Source of the DNA: Curtobacterium oceanosedimentum
GTDB lineage: Bacteria > Actinomycetota > Actinomycetes > Actinomycetales > Microbacteriaceae
Assembly: GCF_020297365.1 (NCBI RefSeq)
Contig: NZ_JAIXIG010000032.1
Location: 1-43,259 of the forward strand
DNA length: 43,259 nt
Direction: 5' to 3'
The notes below the pieces were generated by a model. It had not been told where the DNA came from. It ran no database searches and saw only the letters and a program-made list of their open reading frames with translations. The translations under genes and the position numbers were made by a program. Below, one piece after another: positions 9,123-20,706 of the stretch (positions within the stretch are counted from its first letter, which is position 1; each line of letters begins with the position of its first letter).

Positions 9123-9731
9123 TCACGGCCGCACCCACGAGGGTGCGCTGCCGGCCAGGACCGAACGCAGCACGAGGCCGGCGAGCGGGTCGTCCGCGCA
9201 GGTCTCCAGTGCGTACCGGGCGCGGGTCTCGGCGCGCGCCGGGGAACCGAGCGCCCAGGAGCACCAGGAGCCCAGCGCGAGGGCGCCGGCGGCCCCGGCC
9301 GCACTGTCGGCCGCGCTCCCCTGCGCCCGCCAGGACCGCCAGGCATCCGCGCACCGGTCGCCGGCGGTCCGCACCCGGGACCGGTCCGGCTCGACGCCGC
9401 ACCCGCGGAGCTCCGGCGGGGTCGGGTCGCTGAACGGGTCGAAGGCCCGGATCGACCGCGGGTCCGGGGCGTCTCGGTCGGCGATGAACCGCACCAGGGC
9501 GATGCGCGTGGCGAGGGCGCCGCACGCGGTGGTGACGGCCACCGCGGCAGCGGTGCTCGGCGGCCCACCGCCGGGCGCGACGAGCGCGGCCGCCGCTGCG
9601 GGGAGCGTGATCGCGGCGGCGATCTCGCGGGGGTAGCGGACTGCGGAGCCGGGAGCGGATCGGGCGGTGCGAGGGATCATGCACGCCATCGAAACGCAGT
9701 GCGAGCCTCCAGGCAGGGCGGACCGGGCCAT
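9123..9731 (-). CDS. Hypothetical protein, C terminus weakly DUF4192-like
   Basis: I do not recognise this 202-residue protein firmly. The N-terminal part has an Ala-rich hydrophobic stretch (about 35-65) that could be a membrane segment or a buried helix. The C-terminal 80 residues are helical; the pattern ALALGSWCSWALGSPARAE followed by ADDPLAGLVLRSVLAG recalls the end of DUF4192 proteins of actinobacteria. The start is uncertain: no convincing ribosome-binding site precedes 9731, and internal ATGs at 9689 and 9680 are alternatives. The coding frame is supported by the regular C terminus and by its fit ahead of the FHA gene (25-55 bases). It could be the first gene of the signalling cassette. 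Confidence 0.55.
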   Translation of the reverse strand: MARSALPGGSHCVSMACMIPRTARSAPGSAVRYPREIAAAITLPAAAAALVAPGGGPPSTAAAVAVTTACGALATRIALVRFIADRDAPDPRSIRAFDPFSDPTPPELRGCGVEPDRSRVRTAGDRCADAWRSWRAQGSAADSAAGAAGALALGSWCSWALGSPARAETRARYALETCADDPLAGLVLRSVLAGSAPSWVRP

Positions 9732-9745
9732 CTGTGGAAGCGCCG

Positions 9746-9772
9746 CCGTCCTGCCGGCGCTGTGCAGGACGG
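9746..9772 (-). terminator. Hairpin downstream of yaaA
   Basis: CCGTCCTGC at 9746-9754 pairs perfectly with GCAGGACGG at 9764-9772 across a nine-base loop. It sits just after the yaaA stop codon in the direction of transcription. There is no T tract, so it may act with Rho or only protect the 3' end. It separates the ATP-synthase/yaaA unit from the signalling cassette. Confidence 0.4.
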
Positions 9773-9790
9773 ACCACCTGCCCGCCGCCG

Positions 9791-10552
9791 TCAGGCGGGG
9801 ACGGGTTGCAGGCTCTCCGCGACCAGGTCCCAGCCGGCGTCGGTGCGCTCCACGACGACGCCGTGGGTCGCAGCCCAGCCGACCAGCTCGTCCATCGACC
9901 CGACGGACGCGCCCGTGCGCGCGAGCAACGCGACCAGGCGCCCCTTCGCCGTCTTGTTCCAGTGGTTCAGCGCACGGCGACGACCGGAACCGTCGACGCT
10001 CACGACGCGCGGCGCGACGGCGTCCGGGACGGGTCCGAGCTGCCGGTACCCCTCAGAGCGCAGGTCGAGCACCAGCCCTGCCGGCCGCGACGCGAGCGCA
10101 CGCGCCGAGGCACCCGGCCAGTGCGACGCCAGACGCACCGCTCCGAGCCGGGAGTCGTGCGACAACCGGTACGCCGGGATGGGGTCGGCGGCACCGATCG
10201 GGCCGAACATCGCCGACTGGACCACCACGTGCCGTGCCCACCACGAACGGGTCGCGTCGTCGGCGTCCTGTGCCGCCAGCGGATCGTAGAGCACGCCCGT
10301 GTAGCGCTCGATCGCCGGCATCGTGGCCGACGTCTCGAGCTCGAGGTTCCGGAACCGCTCGGCGATCGACTTCGGACCGAGCTTCAGGGCCGTCCGGGCC
10401 GTGGACTCCTCGGAACTGACGGAGCGGGCCGCGGTGATCACCGCGGCCCGCTCATCGGCCAGTTCCGGGAAGGACAGCGCACGCAGGTCGAGCGTGCGGT
10501 CCGTGTCCCCGCCCTCCCGCTTCGTCTCCGAAGGCGGGAGGAGGACGGTCAG
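9791..10552 (-). CDS. yaaA: YaaA/DUF328 family peroxide-stress protein, apparent CTG start
   Basis: This is a UPF0246/YaaA-type protein, implicated in E. coli in limiting free iron under peroxide stress. The signature LNHWNKTAKGRL is present in the C-terminal third. The family's conserved N terminus is normally M-x-V-L-L-P-P-S-E-x-K. Here the frame reads TVLLPPSETKREGG from 10549, preceded by a CTG codon at 10552 and no ATG, GTG or TTG after the atpC stop. The first conventional start (GTG, 10441) would delete 37 conserved residues, so I call the CTG. The protein is then 253 residues, the usual length. It begins five bases after the atpC stop and is probably read through from the atp operon. 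The function is from family knowledge. Confidence 0.87.
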   Translation of the reverse strand: MTVLLPPSETKREGGDTDRTLDLRALSFPELADERAAVITAARSVSSEESTARTALKLGPKSIAERFRNLELETSATMPAIERYTGVLYDPLAAQDADDATRSWWARHVVVQSAMFGPIGAADPIPAYRLSHDSRLGAVRLASHWPGASARALASRPAGLVLDLRSEGYRQLGPVPDAVAPRVVSVDGSGRRRALNHWNKTAKGRLVALLARTGASVGSMDELVGWAATHGVVVERTDAGWDLVAESLQPVPA

Positions 10553-10557
10553 TCCGG

Positions 10558-10821
10558 TCAGGACGCCAGCGCGGCCTGCCGCGCGACGATCGTCACCGTG
10601 TCGTGCTCGACCGACAGGAAGCCGTCCTCGGCGTCGACCGCGACGGTCGACCCGTCGGCCCGCGTGATGCGGACCTGACCCTGCGCCAGGATCGCGAGCA
10701 TCGGCTCGTGTCCGGCGAGGATGCCGATCTGGCCCTCCGTCGTGCGTGCGACGACCATGGTGGTGTCGCCCGACCAGACCTCACGGTCGGCCGAGACGAC
10801 GCTCACGCTGAGACCCGCCAT
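10558..10821 (-). CDS. atpC: F1Fo ATP synthase epsilon subunit (short form)
   Basis: This is the F1 central-stalk subunit that couples and inhibits rotation. The ATG at 10821 follows the atpD stop by one base. Only 87 residues are encoded, covering the N-terminal beta-sandwich (LSVSVVSADREVW, then EGQIGILAGHEPMLAIL), compared with about 130-140 in E. coli. The C-terminal two-helix inhibitory domain is therefore missing. Short epsilon subunits are known in some actinobacteria. No frameshift is visible; the protein ends naturally at TGA, five bases before yaaA. The missing helices mean the usual epsilon ratchet inhibition cannot operate here. Confidence 0.95.
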   Translation of the reverse strand: MAGLSVSVVSADREVWSGDTTMVVARTTEGQIGILAGHEPMLAILAQGQVRITRADGSTVAVDAEDGFLSVEHDTVTIVARQAALAS

Positions 10822-10822
10822 G

Positions 10823-13227
<2,405 letters not shown>

Positions 13228-14856
13228 CTAGCGACGACCCTTGACGATCTGCTCCTGGTCGACGTCCTCGGCCTCGGCCGCGTCGAACTGCTCGGAGCCG
13301 AGGGTCTTGCCGTCGCTCGTCTGGAAGCTCTTCGTGAACTCGTCGATCTGCTTGTCCATCTCGGCGACGGTCTCGTCGCTGAGCTGGTTCGTCTCGCGCA
13401 GGGTCGTGAGGACGTCGGAGTTGCGACGCAGGTGGTCGAGCAGCTCGGACTCGAAGCGGAGCACGTCCGGCACCGGGACGGTGTCGAGCTTGCCGTTCGT
13501 GCCGGCCCAGATCGAGACGACCTGCTCCTCGACGGGGTACGGCGAGTACTGCGGCTGCTTGAGGAGCTCGGTCAGACGCGCACCGCGCTCCAGCTGACGA
13601 CGCGACGCCTGGTCGAGGTCGGACGCGAACATCGCGAAGGCCTCGAGCGAGCGGTACTGCGCCAGCTCCAGCTTCAGCGTGCCGGAGACCTTCTTGATCG
13701 ACTTCACCTGGGCGTCACCACCGACGCGGGACACCGAGATGCCCACGTCGACGGCCGGACGCTGGTTCGCGTTGAAGAGGTCCGACTGCAGGAAGATCTG
13801 GCCGTCGGTGATGGAGATGACGTTGGTCGGGATGTACGCCGAGACGTCGTTCGCCTTGGTCTCGATGATCGGGAGACCCGTCATCGAGCCGGCGCCGAGC
13901 TCGTCGGACAGCTTCGCGCAACGCTCCAGCAGGCGGGAGTGCAGGTAGAAGACGTCACCCGGGTAGGCCTCGCGGCCCGGCGGACGACGGAGGAGGAGCG
14001 ACACCGCACGGTAGGCCTCGGCCTGCTTCGACAGGTCATCGAAGATGATGAGGACGTGCTTGCCCTGGTACATCCAGTGCTGACCGATGGCCGAGCCGGT
14101 GTACGGGGCGAGGTACTTGAAGCCGGCCGGGTCGGAGGCCGGGGCGGCGACGATGGTGGTGTACTCCATCGCACCGGCGTCCTCGAGCGCACCCTTGACG
14201 GAGGCGATCGTGGAACCCTTCTGGCCGATCGCGACGTAGATGCAGCGGACCTGCTTGTCCTCGTCGCCCGACTCCCAGTTGGCCTTCTGGTTGATGATCG
14301 TGTCGATCGCGATGGCCGTCTTGCCGGTCTGGCGGTCGCCGATGATCAGCTGACGCTGGCCGCGGCCGACGGGGATCATCGCGTCGATGGCCTTGATGCC
14401 GGTCTGCAGCGGCTGGTGGACCGACTTGCGAGCCATGACGCCGGGGGCCTGGAGCTCGAGGGCACGACGGCCCTCTGCGGCGATCTCGCCGAGACCGTCG
14501 ATCGGGGCGCCGAGCGGGTCGACGACGCGACCGAGGAAGGCGTCGCCGACGGGGGCGGAGAGGACCTCACCCGTACGGGTGACCTCCATGCCCTCCTCGA
14601 TGCCGCCGAACTCGCCGAGCACGATGGCGCCGACCTCGTCTTCGTCGAGGTTCTGCGCGAGGCCGAGGGTGCCGTCCTGGAACCGGATGAGCTCGTTCGC
14701 CATGACGCCGGGGAGACCCTCGACGTGGGCGATGCCGTCACCGGCGTCGGTGACGTGCCCGACCTCGGCCGTGGAGGCCTTCGTCGGCTCGTAGTTCGAG
14801 ACGAAGTCCTTCAGGGCATCACGGATCTCATCGGGGCTGATGGTGATGTCTGCCAT
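13228..14856 (-). CDS. atpA: F1Fo ATP synthase alpha subunit
   Basis: This is the regulatory, non-catalytic nucleotide-binding subunit of F1 (542 residues). GDRQTGKTA at 173-181 is the P-loop. [16 protein letters not shown] and [15 protein letters not shown] are highly conserved alpha-subunit blocks. The gene starts at ATG 14856, about 108 bases after atpH, the largest gap in the F1 part of the operon. It ends exactly where atpG begins. Confidence 0.99.
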   Translation of the reverse strand: MADITISPDEIRDALKDFVSNYEPTKASTAEVGHVTDAGDGIAHVEGLPGVMANELIRFQDGTLGLAQNLDEDEVGAIVLGEFGGIEEGMEVTRTGEVLSAPVGDAFLGRVVDPLGAPIDGLGEIAAEGRRALELQAPGVMARKSVHQPLQTGIKAIDAMIPVGRGQRQLIIGDRQTGKTAIAIDTIINQKANWESGDEDKQVRCIYVAIGQKGSTIASVKGALEDAGAMEYTTIVAAPASDPAGFKYLAPYTGSAIGQHWMYQGKHVLIIFDDLSKQAEAYRAVSLLLRRPPGREAYPGDVFYLHSRLLERCAKLSDELGAGSMTGLPIIETKANDVSAYIPTNVISITDGQIFLQSDLFNANQRPAVDVGISVSRVGGDAQVKSIKKVSGTLKLELAQYRSLEAFAMFASDLDQASRRQLERGARLTELLKQPQYSPYPVEEQVVSIWAGTNGKLDTVPVPDVLRFESELLDHLRRNSDVLTTLRETNQLSDETVAEMDKQIDEFTKSFQTSDGKTLGSEQFDAAEAEDVDQEQIVKGRR

Positions 14857-14906
14857 GGGATTTTCCTTGTGGTTTTCCGGGGCCCTTCGGCTCCGAGAGG
14901 GTGACG

Positions 14907-14922
14907 CTGCCGGACTCGGCAG
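14907..14922 (-). other. Small hairpin in the atpH-atpA gap
   Basis: CTGCCG, a four-base loop and CGGCAG form a perfect six-base-pair stem inside the 108-base gap between atpH and atpA. It could be an mRNA processing or stability element that tunes F1 subunit amounts. Only the inverted repeat supports it. Confidence 0.25.
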
Positions 14923-14964
14923 TTCCCGTTGTGGACTTGGGGAGGAGCGGCTTCGACCGTACGC

Positions 14965-15759
14965 CTAGCCGGCGAGCTGGAGCCGGAGCTCCGAGAGTCG
15001 CGTGGACACGGTGCCGTCGATGACGTCGCCGCCGATCTGCACCCGGACCCCGCCGACGACGGTGGGGTCGACGACCTGGTTGATGCTGATGTCCTTGCCG
15101 TACCGCTCGGACAGACCGCGCGTGACGCGGGCCGACTGGGCGGGGGTGAGCGCGGTGGCGGTGACCACGGTCGCGACGAGCTTGCCGGACTGGTCGGCCA
15201 CGATGCGCGAGGCGTCGCGGACGATCTCACCGATGCGACGGCCGCGAGGCTGCTGCACCAGGGCCGACACGATCGTGATCGTCTGCTGCGATGCCTTGGC
15301 ACCGAGCAGCCGCTCGACGAGCGCGCCCTTCTGCTCCGGGCTGCCGAGCTTCGTGCCGAGTGCGAGCTCGAGGCCGGCGTCCGAGCGGACGGCGGTCTCG
15401 AAGGCGAACAGCTCCGACTCGATCGGCGAGTCCGGACCCGCGGTGGCGGCGACGGCGCGGATGCCCGCGTCCTCGATGCCGGCGAGCAGGTCCTGCTGCG
15501 AGGACCAGCGCGAGCCGGCCACCGCGGTCAGGACCGCACGCGTCGCGTCCGACTGTCCGGCGAAGACACGGTCGATGAGGACCTTCTTGCCGGCCGGGTC
15601 GGCCGTCGGGTCGGACAGCAGCCCGAGCAGCTGCGGCGCACCGGCGATCGCACGCCCGGAGGCGAGGATCTCGGCACCCACGCCCAGGTCGGCGCTCGGA
15701 CCGAGGTCCGAGAGCACCGCCCTGGTGGACGCGAGTGCTTCCCTGGTAGCGCTGCGCAT
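14965..15759 (-). CDS. atpH: F1Fo ATP synthase delta subunit
   Basis: This is the peripheral-stalk subunit joining F1 to the b dimer. At 264 residues it is longer than E. coli delta (about 177) and typical of the actinobacterial form; it is not fused to a b-like domain as in mycobacteria. Conserved features are a helical N-terminal domain and the C-terminal ERYGKDISINQVVDPTVVGG then RVQIGGDVIDGTVSTRL. It starts two bases after the atpF stop. Confidence 0.96.
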   Translation of the reverse strand: MRSATREALASTRAVLSDLGPSADLGVGAEILASGRAIAGAPQLLGLLSDPTADPAGKKVLIDRVFAGQSDATRAVLTAVAGSRWSSQQDLLAGIEDAGIRAVAATAGPDSPIESELFAFETAVRSDAGLELALGTKLGSPEQKGALVERLLGAKASQQTITIVSALVQQPRGRRIGEIVRDASRIVADQSGKLVATVVTATALTPAQSARVTRGLSERYGKDISINQVVDPTVVGGVRVQIGGDVIDGTVSTRLSELRLQLAG

Positions 15760-15761
15760 GC

Positions 15762-16316
15762 TCAGTGCTCCCCCGTCTTCGTGGCCTGCGAGGCCTCGAG
15801 GTCGGAGAGGAAGCGGTCGACCACGGCGGTCGACTTGGCGTCGTCCTTGAGGGACTCACCGATCACACCGGACGCGAGGTCCAGTGCGAGGGTGCCGACC
15901 TCGGCGCGGAGGGCCTGGACGGCGGTCTGCCGCTCGGCCTCGATCTGCGCCTGGGCGTTGGCCGTGATGCGTGCTGCATCGGCGGCCGCCTGCTCGCGGA
16001 CCTCGTTGCCGATCGCCGTTGCGTCGGCGCGGGCCTGCTCACGGATGCGGGACGCCTCGGCGCGTGCATCGGCGAGCTGCTTGTTGTACTCGTCGAGCGC
16101 AGCAGCGGCCTGCTCCTGAGCGGCCTCGGCCTTCTTGATGCCGCCCTCGATGGCCTCGGTGCGCTCATCGAGCATCTTCGTGATGCGCGGCGTGACGACA
16201 CGCCACATCACCACGAAGATGATGACGAATGCGAGCGCCGACCACACGATGTCGTACAGCGGCGGGATCAGCGGGTTGTGCGCTTCCTCCGCTGCGATGA
16301 TGAGTGCGTTCTGCAT
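15762..16316 (-). CDS. atpF: F1Fo ATP synthase b subunit
   Basis: This is the membrane-anchored peripheral-stalk subunit, 184 residues. There is one membrane helix (about 21-43, IVWSALAFVIIFVVMW), then a long charged Ala/Glu/Arg-rich helix (about 50-165) expected to form the right-handed coiled coil. The gene lies nine bases after atpE and two bases before atpH. Confidence 0.97.
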   Translation of the reverse strand: MQNALIIAAEEAHNPLIPPLYDIVWSALAFVIIFVVMWRVVTPRITKMLDERTEAIEGGIKKAEAAQEQAAAALDEYNKQLADARAEASRIREQARADATAIGNEVREQAAADAARITANAQAQIEAERQTAVQALRAEVGTLALDLASGVIGESLKDDAKSTAVVDRFLSDLEASQATKTGEH

Positions 16317-16325
16317 CGAGGAACC

Positions 16326-17484
<1,159 letters not shown>

Positions 17485-17552
17485 ATCATGGCACGCGATG
17501 GTGGACGTTGTGGAGGCTTGTCCGCCCGAGCGAGGCTCCGGAAGCGGACGTC

Positions 17553-17590
17553 GAGAAGCCTATCAGGTGCGAGAGGCTTCCCGGCTTCTC
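17553..17590 (-). promoter_or_regulatory. Competing stem-loops between atpI-like gene and atpB
   Basis: On the transcribed strand, GAGAAGCC (17590-17583) and a second GAAGCC (17580-17575) can each pair with GGCTTCTC (17560-17553). The two stems are mutually exclusive, and the first copy overlaps the atpI-like stop codon. There is no T tract. The arrangement could be an attenuator or an RNA-processing site that sets the level of atpB onward; this is inference. Confidence 0.35.
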
Positions 17591-18080
17591 AGTTGCGGGG
17601 GGTCGCGTTCCCAGCGTCCGCTGAGCCGACGCCGTCGTCGCCGGGCAGGCGCACGCCGATCGGGATGCGGGCCTTCGCGACGGCGACGACGTCGATGACC
17701 AGGGAGCCAACGACGCCGGCGATGATGACGATGGCCAGCACCGGGAAGTCGACCCACTCGCGGTCCTTGAGCAGGACGAGCAGGACGATGAAGACGATGA
17801 ACTTCAGCAGCCAGGTGCCCATCACGATGCCGAAGAACGCTCCGGAGATCATCTGCCCCTTCGACACGCGCAGCGCCACGAGGACGCTCACCGCGGTGAG
17901 CCCGAGGAACACGACGCTGAGCACCGCGCCGAGCAGGCCGCCGACGAGCCCGGGGCCGTCCGCGACGAGGAACCCGATGAGCCCGCCGACCACCGCCAGG
18001 GCGACGGCGAGGACCGCTCCCCAGGTGATGATGCGGCGGAACACCGGCCGGACGTGGTCGAGCGCGTTCGGTGCGGTCAC
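17589..18080 (-). CDS. AtpI-like integral membrane protein
   Basis: This is a small membrane protein of 163 residues between wecA and atpB, the place where actinobacteria usually carry an AtpI-type accessory protein for c-ring assembly. Four hydrophobic helices are visible (about 18-40, 46-70, 77-105 and 112-135), followed by a short polar tail. Sequence identity to AtpI is not obvious by eye, so the name rests on position, size and topology. The GTG start at 18080 overlaps the wecA stop codon (GTGA), implying coupling. Confidence 0.75.
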   Translation of the reverse strand: MTAPNALDHVRPVFRRIITWGAVLAVALAVVGGLIGFLVADGPGLVGGLLGAVLSVVFLGLTAVSVLVALRVSKGQMISGAFFGIVMGTWLLKFIVFIVLLVLLKDREWVDFPVLAIVIIAGVVGSLVIDVVAVAKARIPIGVRLPGDDGVGSADAGNATPRN

Positions 18081-19303
18081 GTGATGTCTCCAGGGATCGT
18101 TCGGTCGTTGGCGGCCCGGTCGAGCGGGTCGAGGCTGGCGTCCACCACGGCGGCGGACCGGTCGGCGGTCTGGGCGGCGATCTCGGTGCGCTTCCGGCCG
18201 AGCGGCGCGAAGGTGAAGACGCCGCACACGACGAACCCGACCGACACGAACACGGCGACCCAGTACCAGTCGACGAACAGGAACAGCAGGCACCCGACGG
18301 CGACGGTGGCCGTCCACGCGTAGAAGATGAGCACGGCGTGGAAGTGCGAGTGCCCCATGTCGAGCAGACGGTGGTGCAGGTGCTTCCGGTCGGCCGAGAA
18401 CGGCGACTTCCCCGCGCTGAGCCGTCGGGTGACGGCGAGCCCGAAGTCCAGGATCGGCACGATGAGGATCGCGAACGGCAGCAGGATCGGGATGAACGCC
18501 GGCAGGAGCGCCTGGCGTGTCTGCACCGCCGCCGGGTCGATGTTGCCCGTGACCGACACCGCGCTCGTCGCCATGAGGAACCCGACGAGCAGGGCACCGG
18601 CGTCGCCCATGAACAGCTTGGCGGGGTGCCAGTTGAGGATGAGGAAGCCGAAGCACGCACCGACCAGGACCGCCGTCAGCAGCGACGGCAGATTGAAGAA
18701 GAACTCGGTCTGCACGACCACGCGGTTGATGAAGAACGTGTAGAGGAAGAAGACCCCGCCGGCGATGATCGCGACGCCGGCCACCAGCCCGTCGAGCCCG
18801 TCGATGAAGTTCACCGCGTTCATCACGAGCACCACCGCCAACACGGTGAAGATCAGGCTCATGTAGGACGACCCGACGCCCAGCGTGTTGCCGATGGGCA
18901 ACGAGACGATCGCCACGCCCTGCCACGCGAGGATGCCCGCGGCGATGATCTGCCCCGCGAGCTTCGTCATCCAGTCGAGGTCCCAGATGTCGTCGGCGAC
19001 ACCGAGCACCACGATGATGGTCGCTCCCCCGAGCACCGCGAGCACCCGGCCCGGTTCGGAGAACACCAACCGGAAGTAGTCGGTCCCGGCGATCGAGGGG
19101 AACAGGAACCAGGCGGCGAGCAGCGAGACGATGACGCCGATGTACATCGCGATCCCGCCGAGCCGCGGCGTGGGCGTGCGGTGCACGTCGCGTTCGCGGA
19201 CCTGCGGGTACCACTTGTACTTCAGCCCGAGCTTCCAGACGATCAGGCTCATCACGAAGCTGACGGCCGCGGCGATGGCCCCCGCGAGCAGGTAGTACTT
19301 CAT
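18077..19303 (-). CDS. wecA: WecA/MraY-type polyprenyl-phosphate GlcNAc-1-phosphate transferase
   Basis: This is a multi-pass membrane enzyme (408 residues, about 10-11 helices) that moves a sugar-1-phosphate from a UDP-sugar to a polyprenyl phosphate, the first step of a wall glycopolymer or linkage unit. Motifs are HRTPTPRLGG (41-50), the Asp pair in ADDIWD (103-108), NFIDGLDG (165-172), FMGDAG (231-236) and HLHHRLL (308-314). HLHHRLL fits the WecA/TagO branch better than MraY. The soluble tail (about 365-408) is polar. Its ATG overlaps the tsaC stop codon (ATGA). The exact sugar is not shown by the sequence. Confidence 0.92.
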   Translation of the reverse strand: MKYYLLAGAIAAAVSFVMSLIVWKLGLKYKWYPQVRERDVHRTPTPRLGGIAMYIGVIVSLLAAWFLFPSIAGTDYFRLVFSEPGRVLAVLGGATIIVVLGVADDIWDLDWMTKLAGQIIAAGILAWQGVAIVSLPIGNTLGVGSSYMSLIFTVLAVVLVMNAVNFIDGLDGLVAGVAIIAGGVFFLYTFFINRVVVQTEFFFNLPSLLTAVLVGACFGFLILNWHPAKLFMGDAGALLVGFLMATSAVSVTGNIDPAAVQTRQALLPAFIPILLPFAILIVPILDFGLAVTRRLSAGKSPFSADRKHLHHRLLDMGHSHFHAVLIFYAWTATVAVGCLLFLFVDWYWVAVFVSVGFVVCGVFTFAPLGRKRTEIAAQTADRSAAVVDASLDPLDRAANDRTIPGDIT

Positions 19304-19974
19304 GTGACGAGGTCGGCTCCGACGACCCGGATGATCTCCTCGTCGGGGATCACCCCGTGCCGGACGATGCGGAGCGTCCCGCCCTCCGACAAGCCGGTCG
19401 CGTCGACGATCGTCGACCCGGTGCTGGCCGCGAAGCCGTCGTGCGCGCCGATCGGCCCGCCGTCCAGGTAGATCGCGACGCTGTCGCCGAGCATGCCCTC
19501 GGCCGCGTCGACGTCCATGGCGGCCGGGTCACCGGTCGAGTTCGCGGAGGAGACCGCGAGCGGCCCGACCTCCTGCAGCAGCTCGAGCGCGATCCGCGAG
19601 TCCGGCATCCGCAGGGCGACCGTGCCCCGGGTCTCGCCGAGGTCCCAGTCGAGCGAGGGCTGGGCGCGCAGGATGACGGTCAGGCCACCCGGCCAGAACT
19701 CCGCGACCAGGTCGCGCACCGCCTGCGGCACCTCGCTGGCGAGGGCGTCGAGCGTGGGCGGTCCGGGGATGAGCACCGGCGGCGGCGACTGGCGCGTCCG
19801 CCCCTTCGCGTCGAGCAGGCGCTGCACGGCCGTCGCGCTGAAGGCGTCGGCGGCGAGGCCGTAGACCGTGTCGGTGGGGACGACGACGAGCTCTCCGCGC
19901 CCGAGGGCGGCTCGCGCGAGCCGCATCCCGGTCAGGAGCCCGTCGGAGTCGGTGCAGTCGTATCGGGAGGCCAT
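19300..19974 (-). CDS. tsaC: L-threonylcarbamoyladenylate synthase (TsaC/YwlC type)
   Basis: This enzyme makes threonylcarbamoyl-AMP from threonine, bicarbonate and ATP for t6A37 modification of tRNAs. The YrdC fold motifs are present: PTDTVYGL (33-40), DAKGR (56-60) with the following basic and Pro-rich strand, and SSANSTG (142-148). At 224 residues it lacks the extra Sua5 C-terminal domain. ATG 19974 is chosen because upstream sequence is non-conserved and runs into the divergent HAD gene; a -10 box ends nine bases before it. It overlaps wecA by four bases. The window shows no other t6A genes. Confidence 0.94.
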   Translation of the reverse strand: MASRYDCTDSDGLLTGMRLARAALGRGELVVVPTDTVYGLAADAFSATAVQRLLDAKGRTRQSPPPVLIPGPPTLDALASEVPQAVRDLVAEFWPGGLTVILRAQPSLDWDLGETRGTVALRMPDSRIALELLQEVGPLAVSSANSTGDPAAMDVDAAEGMLGDSVAIYLDGGPIGAHDGFAASTGSTIVDATGLSEGGTLRIVRHGVIPDEEIIRVVGADLVT

Positions 19975-19983
19975 GACTCGACG

Positions 19984-19989
19984 ATGATA
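19984..19989 (-). promoter_or_regulatory. -10 box of tsaC
   Basis: TATCAT on the minus strand ends nine bases before the tsaC ATG, so the transcript would have almost no leader. No ribosome-binding site is visible. The divergent HAD gene starts only about 25 bases away. Confidence 0.45.
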
Positions 19990-20011
19990 GTGCGCCACAA
20001 TGGAGGACATC

Positions 20012-20662
20012 GTGAACGAGACGCCCGCACCCCCGCTCCTGTTCCTCTTCGACATGGACGACGTCCTGGTCCGGTACGACTGGCGGGTGCGCATGGCGGC
20101 ACTCTCCGAGCTCACCGGCCACCCGTTCCAGGAGCTCCGTCGGCGGTGGTGGGACTGCGGCCACGAGATGCGTGCCGAGGCCGGTGGGTTCACCGACGGC
20201 GACACCTACCTGGCGGCCTTCGCCGAGGCCATGGAGTGCGAGGTCCCCGAGGCCGAGTGGGCCCGGATCAGGGGTTCCGCGATGACGGAGCTGCCCGAGC
20301 GCATCGAGGCCGTCCGCATCGCCGCGGAGCACGGGCGTGTCGGCCTGCTCACGAACAACGGTCCGCTCGCCGGACGCTGGATCCACCAGTGGGCGCCGTC
20401 CCTGCCCGCGGTGTTCGGCGAGCACCTGGACACCACGAGCAACTTCGGCGCCCGGAAGCCCGAACCCGAGGTCTTCCTGCGCGCGGTCGAGCACCACGGC
20501 GTCCCGGCCGAGCGCACCTTCTTCGCCGACGACATGCCCGAGAACGTGGCCGGCGCCCGGAGCGTCGGGATCCACGCCGTCCTCGTCGAGCACGACACCG
20601 ACCTGCGCGAGCACGTCCGCGCCTTCGTCGCGGCACAGCGCCAGGCCTCCCCCGTCGCCTGA
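20012..20662 (+). CDS. HAD-superfamily hydrolase (subfamily IA-like)
   Basis: This is a cytoplasmic haloacid-dehalogenase-type phosphatase of 216 residues. GTG 20012 is chosen because GGAGGA lies four to five bases upstream; an in-frame ATG at 20000 would overlap that site. Motifs are FDMDD (nucleophile Asp14 and Asp16), LLTNNG (motif II Thr), ARKPEPEVF (motif III Lys) and FFADDMPENVAGA (motif IV Asp pair). The helical cap between motifs I and II fits class I. The substrate cannot be told. It is the only gene on this strand inside a run of more than twenty minus-strand genes. Confidence 0.9.
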   Translation: MNETPAPPLLFLFDMDDVLVRYDWRVRMAALSELTGHPFQELRRRWWDCGHEMRAEAGGFTDGDTYLAAFAEAMECEVPEAEWARIRGSAMTELPERIEAVRIAAEHGRVGLLTNNGPLAGRWIHQWAPSLPAVFGEHLDTTSNFGARKPEPEVFLRAVEHHGVPAERTFFADDMPENVAGARSVGIHAVLVEHDTDLREHVRAFVAAQRQASPVA

Positions 20663-20676
20663 CGAGCGCCGCACCC

Positions 20677-20706
20677 GCCGGACGGGAGGCGCGGCTCGCG
20701 TCCGGC
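20677..20706. terminator. Bidirectional hairpin between HAD gene and prmC
   Basis: GCCGGACG at 20677-20684 pairs with CGTCCGGC at 20699-20706 over a 14-base loop, filling the 43-base gap between two convergent genes. The last base lies in the prmC stop codon. It has no T tract on either side, but the position suggests a shared terminator. Confidence 0.5.

Noticed and set aside
9068..9568. Longer FHA start up to 9568
   Set aside because: That stretch is Arg/Pro/Ser-rich, overlaps the upstream gene in another frame, and has no ribosome-binding site.
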